Shown: positions 33,557-42,372, counted from the first letter of the stretch. The stretch is DNA of 64,000 bases from an uncultured Eubacterium sp. (GCA_910584345.1 CAJTZX010000003.1:1-64000), one strand, 5' to 3'. Numbers and translations: made by a program. The notes: a model not told the origin generated them from the sequence alone.

Positions 33557-34459
33557 ATGGATTACGAACAATTTAAAGCAGCTATTATAAAACGAATGGA
33601 ACAGCTGCTCGAACCAGATACTTCTTTAAAACTGCAGACAATTTGTAAAAACAACGGCTTAAAGTTAGATGGACTCATTATTTCCAATCCATCGAGCAAC
33701 CTTTCTCCTACTATTTTTTTAAATTATTATTATGAAAAGAAAGAATTATTCCCGGATCTAGACGCGATCTGCAAAGATATTGCAATGACATACAGGCAAA
33801 ATCGCTCTACGGAGCGAATGAATGCGGATTTTTTTACAAATTATTCACATATCCGTAAATATATCGCCTATCGAATTATCAATTATGAAAAAAATAAGGA
33901 ACTGTTAGAAACAGTCCCTTACGTGCGTTATCTGGATCTTGCAATTGTCTTTTATTGTCTGCTGAATATTTCCAAAAACGGCAATGCCACCATTCTGATT
34001 CACACAAACCACTTAAAATTATGGAACATTACGACAGAGCAATTATATACACAAGCATGTCAGACAACCCCGCTGCTGCTGCCGTACGACTTTCGGAATA
34101 TGACATCCATAATGTCTGAACTGTTCCACAGTCAAAACAGTTCGAACAATAACACCTTGGCAGCCACATTTTGTCCTATGTATGTGCTGACCAATTCCCA
34201 AAAACTCTATGGAGCAAGCTGTGTCTTATATCCGAACCTGCTGGAAGCAATATCAGAACAACTCCATGCTAATCTGTTTATCCTGCCAAGCAGCATCCAT
34301 GAGATCATCCTTCTGCCTGCTGTCAGCCATAGTTACTATAAAGAACTGGCCAGCATGGTGGCAGAAATCAACCGCACCGAGCTGGCCGCAGACGAAATAT
34401 TAAGCGATCAGATTTATTATTATTCCAAAACAGAACATGCACTAAGCGTTTGTACATAA
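33557..34459 (+). CDS. DUF5688-family protein
   Basis: A 300-residue soluble protein that I recognise as a DUF5688 member by its opening (YEQFKAAIIKRMEQLL), the central NADFFTNYSHIRKYIAYRII with KNKELLETVPYVRYLDLAIV, and the ending FILPSSIHEIILLPA. These proteins are multicopy in Lachnospiraceae and have no assigned function; the alternating helical and beta pattern suggests two subdomains. No signal peptide or membrane helix is present. TGGAGGAATCAT precedes the ATG. It is transcribed alone, convergent with glgA with only 17 bases between them and no evident terminator. Confidence 0.75.
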   Translation: MDYEQFKAAIIKRMEQLLEPDTSLKLQTICKNNGLKLDGLIISNPSSNLSPTIFLNYYYEKKELFPDLDAICKDIAMTYRQNRSTERMNADFFTNYSHIRKYIAYRIINYEKNKELLETVPYVRYLDLAIVFYCLLNISKNGNATILIHTNHLKLWNITTEQLYTQACQTTPLLLPYDFRNMTSIMSELFHSQNSSNNNTLAATFCPMYVLTNSQKLYGASCVLYPNLLEAISEQLHANLFILPSSIHEIILLPAVSHSYYKELASMVAEINRTELAADEILSDQIYYYSKTEHALSVCT

Positions 34460-34476
34460 ACCTGTCGTGTTATCTG

Positions 34477-35916
34477 CTACAGTATCTCATAAATTTTTTC
34501 ATATTCTCTGGCAGAATAATCCCAGGAAAAATCCTGCTGCATTCCCCGTAATGCAATAGCATCCCAGTCTTCTTTATGATTATAATACACATCCATAGCA
34601 TAATATAACGCAGATAGCATTTCTTTTGCCTGAAAGTTACAAAAACTAAATCCGGTTCCCGTCTGATCGTATCGGTTATATGCCTCTACCGTATCTTTAA
34701 GCCCTCCTGTCTCCCGCACGATCGGAACTGTTCCATAACGCATACTAATCAATTGGCTAAGGCCGCATGGTTCAAACAACGAAGGCATTAAAAATGCATC
34801 ACAGGAAGCATAAATTTTATGCGCCAACTCTTCTGAATAGCAAATATTGGCAGAAAGCTTGTCCTCATATTTCCATGCATAATGCCGGAACATATTTTCC
34901 AAATCCGTCTGACCGGTTCCAAGCACAACGATCTGGATCCGTGCATCCGCTAACAGCTCATCCAATACAGATCCGATCAGATCCATACCTTTTTGATTTG
35001 TCATACGAGTTACGATCCCAAGCATCATCGTCCCATCATCTTCTTCAAATCCTAGCTGCTGTTGAAGCTTGCGTTTATTGGCAAGTTTACCTTCGATCCT
35101 ATCATGAATTCCAAATTGCTGCCAGATATATGTATCTGCGCCTGGATTGAATACGTCATAATCCAGACCATTGATAATCCCGTATAAATCTCTGTGCCTA
35201 GCTCTCATCAGACCATCCAGACCTTCTCCACCGCCCGGAGTGGTAATTTCATAAGCATATGTTTTACTTACTGTTGTAATCACATCAGAATAAACGACTC
35301 CGCCTTTTAGATAATTGGCTTCTCCATATGCTTCCAATTTATCTGCCGTAAACAAATGCTCCGGCAGCCCCGTGATATCTTTTACTGCCTGCATAATCCA
35401 GCGCCCTTGAAACTGCAGATTATGTATCGTAAAAATTGTACGAATGTTTTGATAAAATTCATCTTTTTGATATTCGTTTTTTAAATATACCGGAATCAGC
35501 CCGGTTTGCCAGTCATGGCAGTGCAGGATATCCGGACAAAAACGAATAACCGGAAGAGCTTCTAAAACGGCTTTCGAAAAATATGCAAATTTTTCAACAT
35601 CCTCATAGATGTTATTATAAGGCTTTGCTCCTGCAAAATAATACTCATTATCAATAAAATAGTAAGTGATCCCCTCCACTTTTGTCTCTAGTACACCTAC
35701 ATACTGACTCCTCCAGCCGAGTCTGACATAGAAACGGGAATGAAAACGCATCTGTTTTTTGAGCTCTTCATCCATGCAGACATATTTCGGCAGAATAATG
35801 CGTACGTCATACTTTGTTTTGTCAAAATACTGCGGCAGCGAACCTGCTACGTCTGCAAGTCCTCCTGTTTTGATAAAAGGTACTGCCTCTGATGTTACAA
35901 ATAATACTTTTTTCAT
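34477..35916 (-). CDS. glgA: glycogen synthase (ADP-glucose type, GT5)
   Basis: A 479-residue GT-B enzyme that elongates alpha-1,4-glucan from ADP-glucose. The N-terminal KKVLFVTSEAVPFIKTGGLA contains the KTGGL motif that binds ADP-glucose, HCHDWQTGLIPVYLK and TIHNLQFQG follow, and the C-terminal site is seen in LMPSLFEPCGLSQLISMRYG and PIVRETGGLKDTV. Length is normal for bacterial GlgA. GGAGG lies ahead of the ATG, and a promoter overlaps the end of spo0A. No other glg genes are visible. Glycogen build-up often accompanies sporulation in clostridia, so the position directly after spo0A may be meaningful. Confidence 0.95.
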   Translation of the reverse strand: MKKVLFVTSEAVPFIKTGGLADVAGSLPQYFDKTKYDVRIILPKYVCMDEELKKQMRFHSRFYVRLGWRSQYVGVLETKVEGITYYFIDNEYYFAGAKPYNNIYEDVEKFAYFSKAVLEALPVIRFCPDILHCHDWQTGLIPVYLKNEYQKDEFYQNIRTIFTIHNLQFQGRWIMQAVKDITGLPEHLFTADKLEAYGEANYLKGGVVYSDVITTVSKTYAYEITTPGGGEGLDGLMRARHRDLYGIINGLDYDVFNPGADTYIWQQFGIHDRIEGKLANKRKLQQQLGFEEDDGTMMLGIVTRMTNQKGMDLIGSVLDELLADARIQIVVLGTGQTDLENMFRHYAWKYEDKLSANICYSEELAHKIYASCDAFLMPSLFEPCGLSQLISMRYGTVPIVRETGGLKDTVEAYNRYDQTGTGFSFCNFQAKEMLSALYYAMDVYYNHKEDWDAIALRGMQQDFSWDYSAREYEKIYEIL

Positions 35917-35961
35917 GAAAATTCCTCCGAAAGGTATAATATCATCATTTCCTTTACTGAC

Positions 35962-35990
35962 ATTATACTCTATTTCGAGCGGTATTCCAA
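35962..35990 (-). promoter_or_regulatory. promoter for glgA within the end of spo0A
   Basis: Minus-strand TTGGAA, 17 bases, TATAAT (plus-strand 35985-35990 and 35962-35967), overlapping the last codons of spo0A and about 50 bases upstream of the glgA start. Confidence 0.6.
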
Positions 35991-36767
35991 CCTAATTTTA
36001 TCTGCAATCAGTGCAATAAATTCGGAATTTGTCGGTTTTCCTTTCCCATTATTGATTGTATAGCCAAATAATTCATCGATCGTATCCATCTTTCCCCTGG
36101 ACCACGCAACTTCGATCGCATGACGGATCGCCCGCTCTACTCTGCTCGGTGTCGTCTGATACTGTTTTGCTATCGTCGGATACAGAATCTTTGTAATAGA
36201 ATTGAGCATTTCAATATCATTGACAGACATCATAATCGCTTCCCGAAGATATTGATATCCCTTTATGTGCGCAGGCACACCTATCTCATGAATAATATTG
36301 GTAACGTCTGCTTCCAGGTCCCTTTCCACCGGTTCCTGATATTTTTCATAAGCATTGACCTTGCGTGGTTCATTCACCCGTTTGATGCTGCGGTCATGAA
36401 CCAGCTTGATCTGATTAATCACCATTTCATTATCAAATGGTTTCATAATATAGTAATCCGCACCAAGACTAAATGCATCTTCTGTAATCTTCTCCTGTCC
36501 GATCGCACTGATAACAATAAATGATGGATGTTTCCTAAGTGAACGGTCATTATTGATCTTTGTCAACACCCCAAGCCCGTCCAGCTTTGGCATTACAATA
36601 TCTAACAGCACTATATCCGGTTCCTTTGTTCGAATCATTTCACAAGCCTCCACGCCGTCTTTTGCTATTCCAACAACGTTCAGCTCCTTATCACTTTTAA
36701 CAATTTCTCCTAAAAGCTGTACCATTTTTTCGTTATCATCTGCGATTGCTACATTTAATTGAGCCAT
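35970..36767 (-). CDS. spo0A: stage 0 sporulation master regulator Spo0A
   Basis: A 265-residue response regulator. The receiver domain has the acidic pocket Asp-10/Asp-11 (VAIADDNEKMVQLL), the phosphorylated Asp-56 in DIVLLDIVMPKLDG, and the conserved lysine in YYIMKPFD. The C-terminal Spo0A effector domain begins near residue 150 (VTNIIHEIGVPAHIKGYQYL) and contains YPTIAKQYQTTPSRVERAIR, the DNA-recognition region. It activates or represses sporulation, solventogenic and stationary-phase genes by binding TGNCGAA boxes. AGGAGG precedes the ATG. In most clostridia spoIVB lies just upstream, but here the neighbour is a rubrerythrin-fused metallophosphoesterase. This shows that the organism is, or recently was, a spore former. 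Confidence 0.97.
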   Translation of the reverse strand: MAQLNVAIADDNEKMVQLLGEIVKSDKELNVVGIAKDGVEACEMIRTKEPDIVLLDIVMPKLDGLGVLTKINNDRSLRKHPSFIVISAIGQEKITEDAFSLGADYYIMKPFDNEMVINQIKLVHDRSIKRVNEPRKVNAYEKYQEPVERDLEADVTNIIHEIGVPAHIKGYQYLREAIMMSVNDIEMLNSITKILYPTIAKQYQTTPSRVERAIRHAIEVAWSRGKMDTIDELFGYTINNGKGKPTNSEFIALIADKIRLEYRSK

Positions 36768-36873
36768 TGGTTTAACCTCCTAATATCGTCAATTACCTTG
36801 TGAAAAATACAGAATTTTGGAAAAACAGATTTCTTCTGTCTCCCTATCATAAAGAAATCGATTCGATGAAAAT

Positions 36874-36880
36874 TGTCGAA
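36874..36880 (+). promoter_or_regulatory. Spo0A box upstream of spo0A
   Basis: TGTCGAA, an exact match to the Spo0A binding consensus, about 107 bases upstream of the spo0A start in the gene-free stretch 36768-36995. This fits the autoregulation known for spo0A. A seven-base match can occur by chance. Confidence 0.5.
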
Positions 36881-36995
36881 CTTTGTCATTAACTCTGTTA
36901 TTTTCACAAATTTTACATTATTTTACGCTTTTATTATGGCTCATAACATTTCCCTATGTATATAGTTTTATCATTTTCTTTTAAAAATCGCAAAA

Positions 36996-37020
36996 AAAAA
37001 TGAGGCAAAGCCTCATTTTT
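36996..37020 (-). terminator. intrinsic terminator of the metallophosphoesterase-rubrerythrin gene
   Basis: AAAAATGAGGC (36996-37006) pairs with GCCTCATTTTT (37010-37020) around a three-base loop; on the minus strand the stem is followed by a long T run. Confidence 0.9.
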
Positions 37021-37028
37021 ATAACCGT

Positions 37029-38300
37029 TTAAGATATGTCCTTGCTTTCAAATGTATCATACTGCCGTTTTGGCCCTCCACAGACCGGACAACGTTCCGG
37101 TACAGAATCTCCGGTCATAAGATTTCCGCAGATAGGACATACATAAATCACACCTTCTGTAAACTTCTCCATATCTGACGCCTGTTTTAAAAGCAAAGCA
37201 TGCTCTCTTTCTGCCACAGCAGCGCTCAAAAAAGCCTGCTCCGCCAACGGATAATGATGATCTTTTGCATATTCTGCAAGCATCTGATACATCCGCTCGT
37301 ATTCAAACTCTTCAAATGGTACATAAGCCTTTATAGACTCCATAAACGCAGCAGGCCGCTCCAACACCGAATAAAAATTACGGGCATGATAATATTCCGA
37401 AGCAGCAAGAGCCTGAAACAAATTTGCAATCCGTTCCATCCCTCTGCGTTTTGCCCTGTCTGCAAACATCAAATAACGAAGATGCGCCATCAGCTCTCCC
37501 TGTACGGTTTCCTCTAATTTCTGCTTCAAAATCTCATCTTTACGTTCACGTCCGTAGCAGTCCTCAGAGAGATTTGCAATTTGGCAGCTTAGCTTTCCAT
37601 CTTGTTCATAAAAATGAATAATATGATGATCGATGTCGCTGGAACGGATATCTTTCGACACATCTTCAATCATAGCGCCTCCGCCTCCGGTACAAATAAG
37701 AGGAATTCCGTCAATTTGATCGATAAACCGTGAATGTACATGACCGCAGAGCAGATATTTGACTTTTTCTTTCCATGGTGCATATGCTTTCTGCAAACGT
37801 CCAAATTCTTCCTCAGATACACAATTTAAAATATAATGATTCGGAACAGGAATATGAAACGCTATAATGACCTGGTGTACTTCCTCCATCGAAAGCACTC
37901 TCGATAAAAGCTCCAACCCCTCTTCCTCAAAAGCTCTGAGCGCATTGTCCAGTACAACTACCGCAAAATGCTCTGCCAACAATGCGTAGTTCTTTCGCCC
38001 GAAATATTGTATATAATCTCCTGTATCATGATTGCCTCTAAGTGCATAGACATCATTTTCAGCTAACACCTCGGTCATCTCCCTGATAACCTCATAATAA
38101 TGTTTCGTTCCTGCCGGAACCAGATCTCCGACAATCAGTGTTAAATCATCCTTGCTTGTTTCCTCTAAAGCGCCTGCATATACTTTCATATTGTAAGTGC
38201 CAAGTCCTTCACATCCGGGATCTCCAATGACTCCCATCGAATGTACATCTTTTAAGCGAATAATTTCATCATTTACCTTTATCATCCTTTTTTTATCCAT
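37029..38300 (-). CDS. metallophosphoesterase fused to rubrerythrin with a rubredoxin-like tail
   Basis: A fusion of about 423 residues. Residues about 15-245 form a calcineurin-like phosphoesterase: GDL at 58-60, GNHD at 89-92, a lone histidine at 149 (AFHIPVP) and GHVH at 186-189; the first metal motif is less standard (DVHSMGVIGDPG). Residues about 255-375 are a ferritin-like diiron domain (ETVQGELMAHLRYLMFA, AASEYYHARNFY, AVAEREHALL), and the tail carries a rubredoxin-type iron site (CPICGN at 388, CPVCGG at 404). Rubrerythrins reduce peroxide in anaerobes. The combination suggests repair or signalling linked to oxidative stress; the phosphoesterase substrate is unknown. The start may be 38300 or 38315. 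The upstream zinc-ribbon gene ends 60 bases away on the same strand. Confidence 0.87.
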   Translation of the reverse strand: MDKKRMIKVNDEIIRLKDVHSMGVIGDPGCEGLGTYNMKVYAGALEETSKDDLTLIVGDLVPAGTKHYYEVIREMTEVLAENDVYALRGNHDTGDYIQYFGRKNYALLAEHFAVVVLDNALRAFEEEGLELLSRVLSMEEVHQVIIAFHIPVPNHYILNCVSEEEFGRLQKAYAPWKEKVKYLLCGHVHSRFIDQIDGIPLICTGGGGAMIEDVSKDIRSSDIDHHIIHFYEQDGKLSCQIANLSEDCYGRERKDEILKQKLEETVQGELMAHLRYLMFADRAKRRGMERIANLFQALAASEYYHARNFYSVLERPAAFMESIKAYVPFEEFEYERMYQMLAEYAKDHHYPLAEQAFLSAAVAEREHALLLKQASDMEKFTEGVIYVCPICGNLMTGDSVPERCPVCGGPKRQYDTFESKDIS

Positions 38301-38360
38301 ATTAAATATCCTCATCTTCTTCCTGACAGTTCCTAACTTTTCTCTGCCCAAAACACTGTT

Positions 38361-40334
38361 TTAATCTGCTTTCAAACCGCATTCGGGACACACATTACCA
38401 TCCTCGTATACACACCCGCAACGGCTGCAGCTATTCTTATTTTGTGCTTCTAACGCATCATACGTCAATTTTTCACATACCGGACGCTCCTGCAGCTGGC
38501 GGATCAATTGCCCAAGTATGTCCGCCCACTCCTGTAATATTTCATTTTCCACAACATAAGGAATTTTATGTCTCGTCCCATCTGCTTCTTCTACAACTAA
38601 TGATTTTCGATTTAATAATCCCAAAGATACACGTACTGACCGAATCAAAGGTAATGAAATGCGATAACCGCTTAAACGGGTACTATAAAACAAATGCTCC
38701 GAGGTTAACAGCATACCATCTCTGCCGCTGCCTTCTTTTGAAGTATCAGCCAAAAAAATCGGATACTCAAACAGACCCTTTTTTTCCGCATAAGCTGCAA
38801 CTGCATTGTCAAACAGTCTTTTTTCTTCCGGAATTATTGTTTTTTGCAATAGTTTCTCAGCCGGATAAAAATGATGTTTCGGATTCTCTTGTATCACTCC
38901 ATCCATACTTTTTCTCAGTATATTGACATATATTCTGCACTCGCTCAGGCTGATCTCCTCCAAACGTTTGGAAATTACAGCAAGCGCGCCCGTTCTTAAC
39001 TTTGGTAAAAAGCTCTCCTGCGAAATCATCTCATAAATTGACGCTGCCGTTTCAAAATCCATGACTCCTGCTTTGGACAACAATTTGTTTAATCTTTCCT
39101 TATCATATTCTTCCATCCGGTCCAAAATCTGCTCAACATAAGGAGCCGCATTCTCTCTGGCAAAATTCTGCTCTTCGATACGCCGCAGCAGTTCTACATA
39201 ATCTTTACGGCTCTTTTTCGGCGACTGCATAAGCATATTGCTGATTTCTTTTATTTCCAACGTTTCTCGCATCTTTCGAAGAGATTCCTGATATTCCGCC
39301 AGGTGAATCTCCTCGTATGGAGCCAGCTTCTCCATTAGCTCCTGGTACTCTGCCCGTTCGACATGCTGCGGCGTCTGCTTCATAATCTCTCGGACTTCCT
39401 GCACACCATATTGTACGCTAAGGTCATGCAGCCGTTCCAAAACTGCCTGCTTCGTCTTCTCAAACAGTTCTTCCTTCTCTGCTTTTTTTATCATCTTTTG
39501 TATATGCGCATACGTTCCGTTTGCCTTATCTTTCAACTCGTCATCAATCTGCTGTATTCTCATCTGGCATTCGTAATCTTGAACAGGGAAATACAATTCT
39601 TCTTTTTCCTTATCACTTAACAACTTATCTAACCGAATATCCCGTATAAGAGCTTTTTTCTGTAAATCCGACAAACGGTCAAGGACACTGATTCTGGCAT
39701 GATATTTTTCTATTCTTTTTGCCGCTGTCTCACTATCTCTGGAATCAGCCAATCCATCTGCCTTTTTTTCTGATTCTTTCCTTTTGTTTGCGACATTTTG
39801 TGAACTTACCCGTTTGATTGCTGATAAATCAATCATCCGCTTTCTTTCTGCCGACTGCGGCTGATCTTTCGTTGTTTCTTCGTATGCAATCACCGTTTCC
39901 GCAACATCTTCATACGTAATGCGCATTCCAGATTGATAAAACTCAATATTTTCATCGGTAAACACCGTATCCAGCTGATAGGGAGCTAATATTTTTCCAA
40001 ACAGCTGTTCCAGCTGGGGTACATTCTGCTCCACCGTAATGCCTGTCAGTACTCCCCATTTTTGAAAGACAAATACCGCCATAGCAATCAGATCTTCCAG
40101 CCCGGGATAATCCTCTATTTGCAGTTCCTCTTCATCTTCAAAGGACAGATCCATCCATTTTACTTCTGCCTGCTGTATGTCAAAATGAAAAAATAACGAG
40201 CGTACTACCCCTTCCAAAATCAAACGATCACCCATTAGAATAAATCGACCGTTCCATACCACTTGTGCATCTATTTCCTGTATCAAATCATAAAACATTT
40301 GTTTTTGTTCCTGATTCGCATTCAAAACCAGCAT
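38361..40334 (-). CDS. large charged protein with C-terminal zinc ribbon, function unknown
   Basis: A protein of about 657 residues with no signal peptide or membrane helix. Residues 1-150 look mixed alpha/beta and acidic; residues about 175-470 are strongly helical and charged, consistent with extended coiled-coil or helical-repeat structure; a beta-rich segment of about 100 residues (including GYRISLPLIRSVRVSLGLL, which has the feel of a PH-like or bPH domain) precedes a zinc ribbon made by CSRCGC and CPECG at the very end. I recognise no family. The ATG at 40334 is nine bases after AGAGG and is preferred to the GTG at 40343. It precedes the metallophosphoesterase-rubrerythrin gene by 60 bases on the same strand. 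Confidence 0.7.
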   Translation of the reverse strand: MLVLNANQEQKQMFYDLIQEIDAQVVWNGRFILMGDRLILEGVVRSLFFHFDIQQAEVKWMDLSFEDEEELQIEDYPGLEDLIAMAVFVFQKWGVLTGITVEQNVPQLEQLFGKILAPYQLDTVFTDENIEFYQSGMRITYEDVAETVIAYEETTKDQPQSAERKRMIDLSAIKRVSSQNVANKRKESEKKADGLADSRDSETAAKRIEKYHARISVLDRLSDLQKKALIRDIRLDKLLSDKEKEELYFPVQDYECQMRIQQIDDELKDKANGTYAHIQKMIKKAEKEELFEKTKQAVLERLHDLSVQYGVQEVREIMKQTPQHVERAEYQELMEKLAPYEEIHLAEYQESLRKMRETLEIKEISNMLMQSPKKSRKDYVELLRRIEEQNFARENAAPYVEQILDRMEEYDKERLNKLLSKAGVMDFETAASIYEMISQESFLPKLRTGALAVISKRLEEISLSECRIYVNILRKSMDGVIQENPKHHFYPAEKLLQKTIIPEEKRLFDNAVAAYAEKKGLFEYPIFLADTSKEGSGRDGMLLTSEHLFYSTRLSGYRISLPLIRSVRVSLGLLNRKSLVVEEADGTRHKIPYVVENEILQEWADILGQLIRQLQERPVCEKLTYDALEAQNKNSCSRCGCVYEDGNVCPECGLKAD

Positions 40335-40492
40335 TTGAGACACCTCTCTTTTTATTGATATCTATCATCTTATGCTATGACATCTGCCTGATATATTTGC
40401 ATCAGAATTAATTATAGCATAGATAAGATCGTATGAAAAGCCCTCTCATAAGTATCCCAGCACTGACGATTAAATAGAGTTACTATTCACGT

Positions 40493-40635
40493 CCAATGTC
40501 ATTTACTTAACGGATTCCCGAACGACTTTGGTTAAAAGCGCCCCTTTGACGTCCTTTCAGAGGATGTTCCAGCCAGCAAAACCATTCCACCAGGCGCAAA
40601 GTCTGTCTGTGAAAAGCTTAAGTTAATGACATTGG
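40493..40635. repeat. imperfect 18-bp inverted repeat in a 481-bp gene-free stretch
   Basis: CCAATGTCATTTACTTAA (40493-40510) and TTAAGTTAATGACATTGG (40618-40635) match as inverted copies with one mismatch, enclosing 107 bases. The gap 40335-40815 between the zinc-ribbon gene and the broken aldo/keto reductase has no open frame of note and seems to hold remnants of one or more repeats. Confidence 0.55.
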
Positions 40636-40692
40636 TTCAGGCAGATCTGCGTATTTACTGCGTGGACCGTATAAAAATGTAGAGTTTGCCAG

Positions 40693-40733
40693 GTATCCGG
40701 CCCATCGCGAAGCGATTTCTAATGGCCGGATAC
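40693..40733. repeat. nested inverted repeat
   Basis: GTATCCGGCC (40693-40702) and GGCCGGATAC (40724-40733) are perfect ten-bp arms, and between them ATCGC-GAA-GCGAT (40704-40716) forms an inner hairpin. There is no T-tract. It resembles a REP-like unit or a small folded RNA rather than a terminator. Confidence 0.55.
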
Positions 40734-40815
40734 ATAGCAATTCAATAAGTTATCTGAACGGTTACAATTTTATATCATTCAATTATCGTTAAGTATTAAC
40801 AGCCATTGACATTAC

Positions 40816-41560
40816 CTATTCTGCCAGAATTTCATCTATCTTTTTCAGCTCTTCCTCCGAAAAATCCGTTCCGGTAAGAATCTTCACATTGTTTTCAATC
40901 TGTTCCGGCCTACTTGCACCAATTAATACAGTATTCAAGTTATCCCCACGCAGATTCCAGCAAAGCGCCATCTCTGCAAGTGTCTGTCCTCTTTCCCCAG
41001 CCATACGGTTCAGCCTCTCTACTTTTTCCACTACCGCAGCCTGAATATCTTTTTCCTTAAGGAAATGATTCCTTGCAGCCCTGCTTTCCTCCGGGATTCC
41101 GTGAAGGTAACGGTCTGTCAAAATTCCCTGCGCAAGGGGCGAGAAGGAAATACTGCCAACACCCAGTTCTTTCAGCGTACTTTTTAGCCCTTCGGTTTCA
41201 TATCTCCTGTCCATCATATTATAACGGAACTGGTGAATCAACAGCGGTGTATGGTTCCGGGCAAGAATCTCCGCCGCTTTCCGTGTTTGTTCCACGCTGT
41301 ACTTGGAAATTTTTAAGACTCTGGTCAAGACTTGTCATCAGATACTTCCTGCTGCCGCCGTCCCCGTAAGGGCCTTTCCACATATCATGTCCCGCCTTGG
41401 TGGCAATCAGCATTTCATCCCTGTATGGGCGCATATCCGACTCCATAATCCTGCCAAAATTTTCCTCCGCCGAACCATAAACCAGCCCATAATTATTCGC
41501 CAGATCAAAATGGGTGATTCCCAGATCAAAATGGCATCTGCCACAGCCAGCAAATGCCAT
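40816..41560 (-). pseudogene. aldo/keto reductase (YghZ-like), N-terminally truncated with an internal frameshifting deletion
   Basis: Two overlapping frames together give part of an NADPH-dependent aldo/keto reductase related to YghZ (L-glyceraldehyde-3-phosphate reductase). The upstream frame starts mid-barrel (FDLGITHFDLANNYG, then MLIATKAGHDMWKGPYGDGG) and reaches SLDQSLK near 41335. The frame then shifts and resumes as ISKYSVEQTRKAAEIL, skipping the conserved block of about 40 residues with the usual YVDIFYSHR stretch. The rest (PLLIHQFRYNMMDRR, GSISFSPLAQGIL, NTVLIGASRPEQIENNV) is intact to the C terminus. The first 50-60 residues are also missing. It cannot encode an active enzyme. Confidence 0.85.
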
Positions 41561-41684
41561 TTTCTTCCTCTCTTATTTCCAGATCTTACTGCTTCTAAGA
41601 TTCACTCTTTCTTTATTTCCAGGCTTTCTGTATTCACCATGTTACATGCATCTCGTTATTCAAAACCCAATAAGAACCAAGACC

Positions 41685-42143
41685 CTATTCACATGCAGTT
41701 GCCTCACACAATACATGCATAATCCCATCTTCATCTTTAATGATAATATTACGGCATATCTGATGATCCTGTGTAACAATGATAAACTTCTTTTCTATAT
41801 CATTTATTGTATAAACAGTATTTTTAAACATCGTTGCACTAAAGATGAAATACCCTGGTATATCATTATTCTCGCAGGCCATGATGTGCATTTCTGGATA
41901 AATGAGCTTTCCAAGCTGTAACGTAAATGTATAAATATCTCCGGAAACATTCCCGCCAAAACCACTAAATAAAACATTTCTTTTACATATTTTTGCTCCC
42001 AGCGCTTCTAATAATTCCCTGTTTTTTGTCCAGACAGGAAACAGTGCGCCTGTATCGATCAAAGCTGTGCATCCCGGAAATAAATGATCGAGCCTTAAGA
42101 TTGGCCTGCTGGCAGACACATCCAGTTCAAATCTCTGTTCCAC
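41685..42143 (-). CDS. retropepsin-like aspartic protease
   Basis: A protein of about 152 residues. LRLDHLFPGCTALIDTGALF gives the catalytic DTG triad at residues 30-32, typical of single-domain, dimeric retroviral-type proteases, followed by VLFSGFGGNVSGDIYTFTLQ, the flap-like and psi-loop region. No signal peptide or membrane helix is seen, so it would act in the cytoplasm. The GTG start at 42143 has GGGAGGG upstream within the end of the small gene at 42127, with which it overlaps by 17 bases; the two are clearly coupled. The target is unknown. It lies in a decayed region but is itself intact. Confidence 0.72.
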   Translation of the reverse strand: MEQRFELDVSASRPILRLDHLFPGCTALIDTGALFPVWTKNRELLEALGAKICKRNVLFSGFGGNVSGDIYTFTLQLGKLIYPEMHIMACENNDIPGYFIFSATMFKNTVYTINDIEKKFIIVTQDHQICRNIIIKDEDGIMHVLCEATACE

Positions 42144-42372
42144 TATTGATCCCTCCCGCTGCTCCAAGCTGAAAAACCATATCCGGCGTTGTAAATAACG
42201 GCTGCACATCTTCGCCTCTTAATGAAAACAGCCCCAGTTCAGATGCAGTTTTTTTTGTATATACAACCTCTGCTGATTCTATTTCCCTGCCTTTATATGT
42301 TATATTGCGAATACCCAGCCACTGGTTTGGATATTTATCAGCCATCTGCTTTCTTGTCAGCCTCTCTGCCAT
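42127..42372 (-). CDS. small protein coupled to the retropepsin-like protease, function unknown
   Basis: An 81-residue protein (MAERLTRKQMADKYPNQWLG, later SAEVVYTKKTASELGLFSL). It is basic at the N terminus, contains no Cys and no membrane segment, and I do not recognise a family. Its last codons carry the ribosome binding site and the GTG start of the protease gene, so both are made together. It could be a substrate, inhibitor or recognition partner of the protease. The start at 42372 has AGGAGGTATTT just upstream. Confidence 0.68.
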   Translation of the reverse strand: MAERLTRKQMADKYPNQWLGIRNITYKGREIESAEVVYTKKTASELGLFSLRGEDVQPLFTTPDMVFQLGAAGGINSGTEI

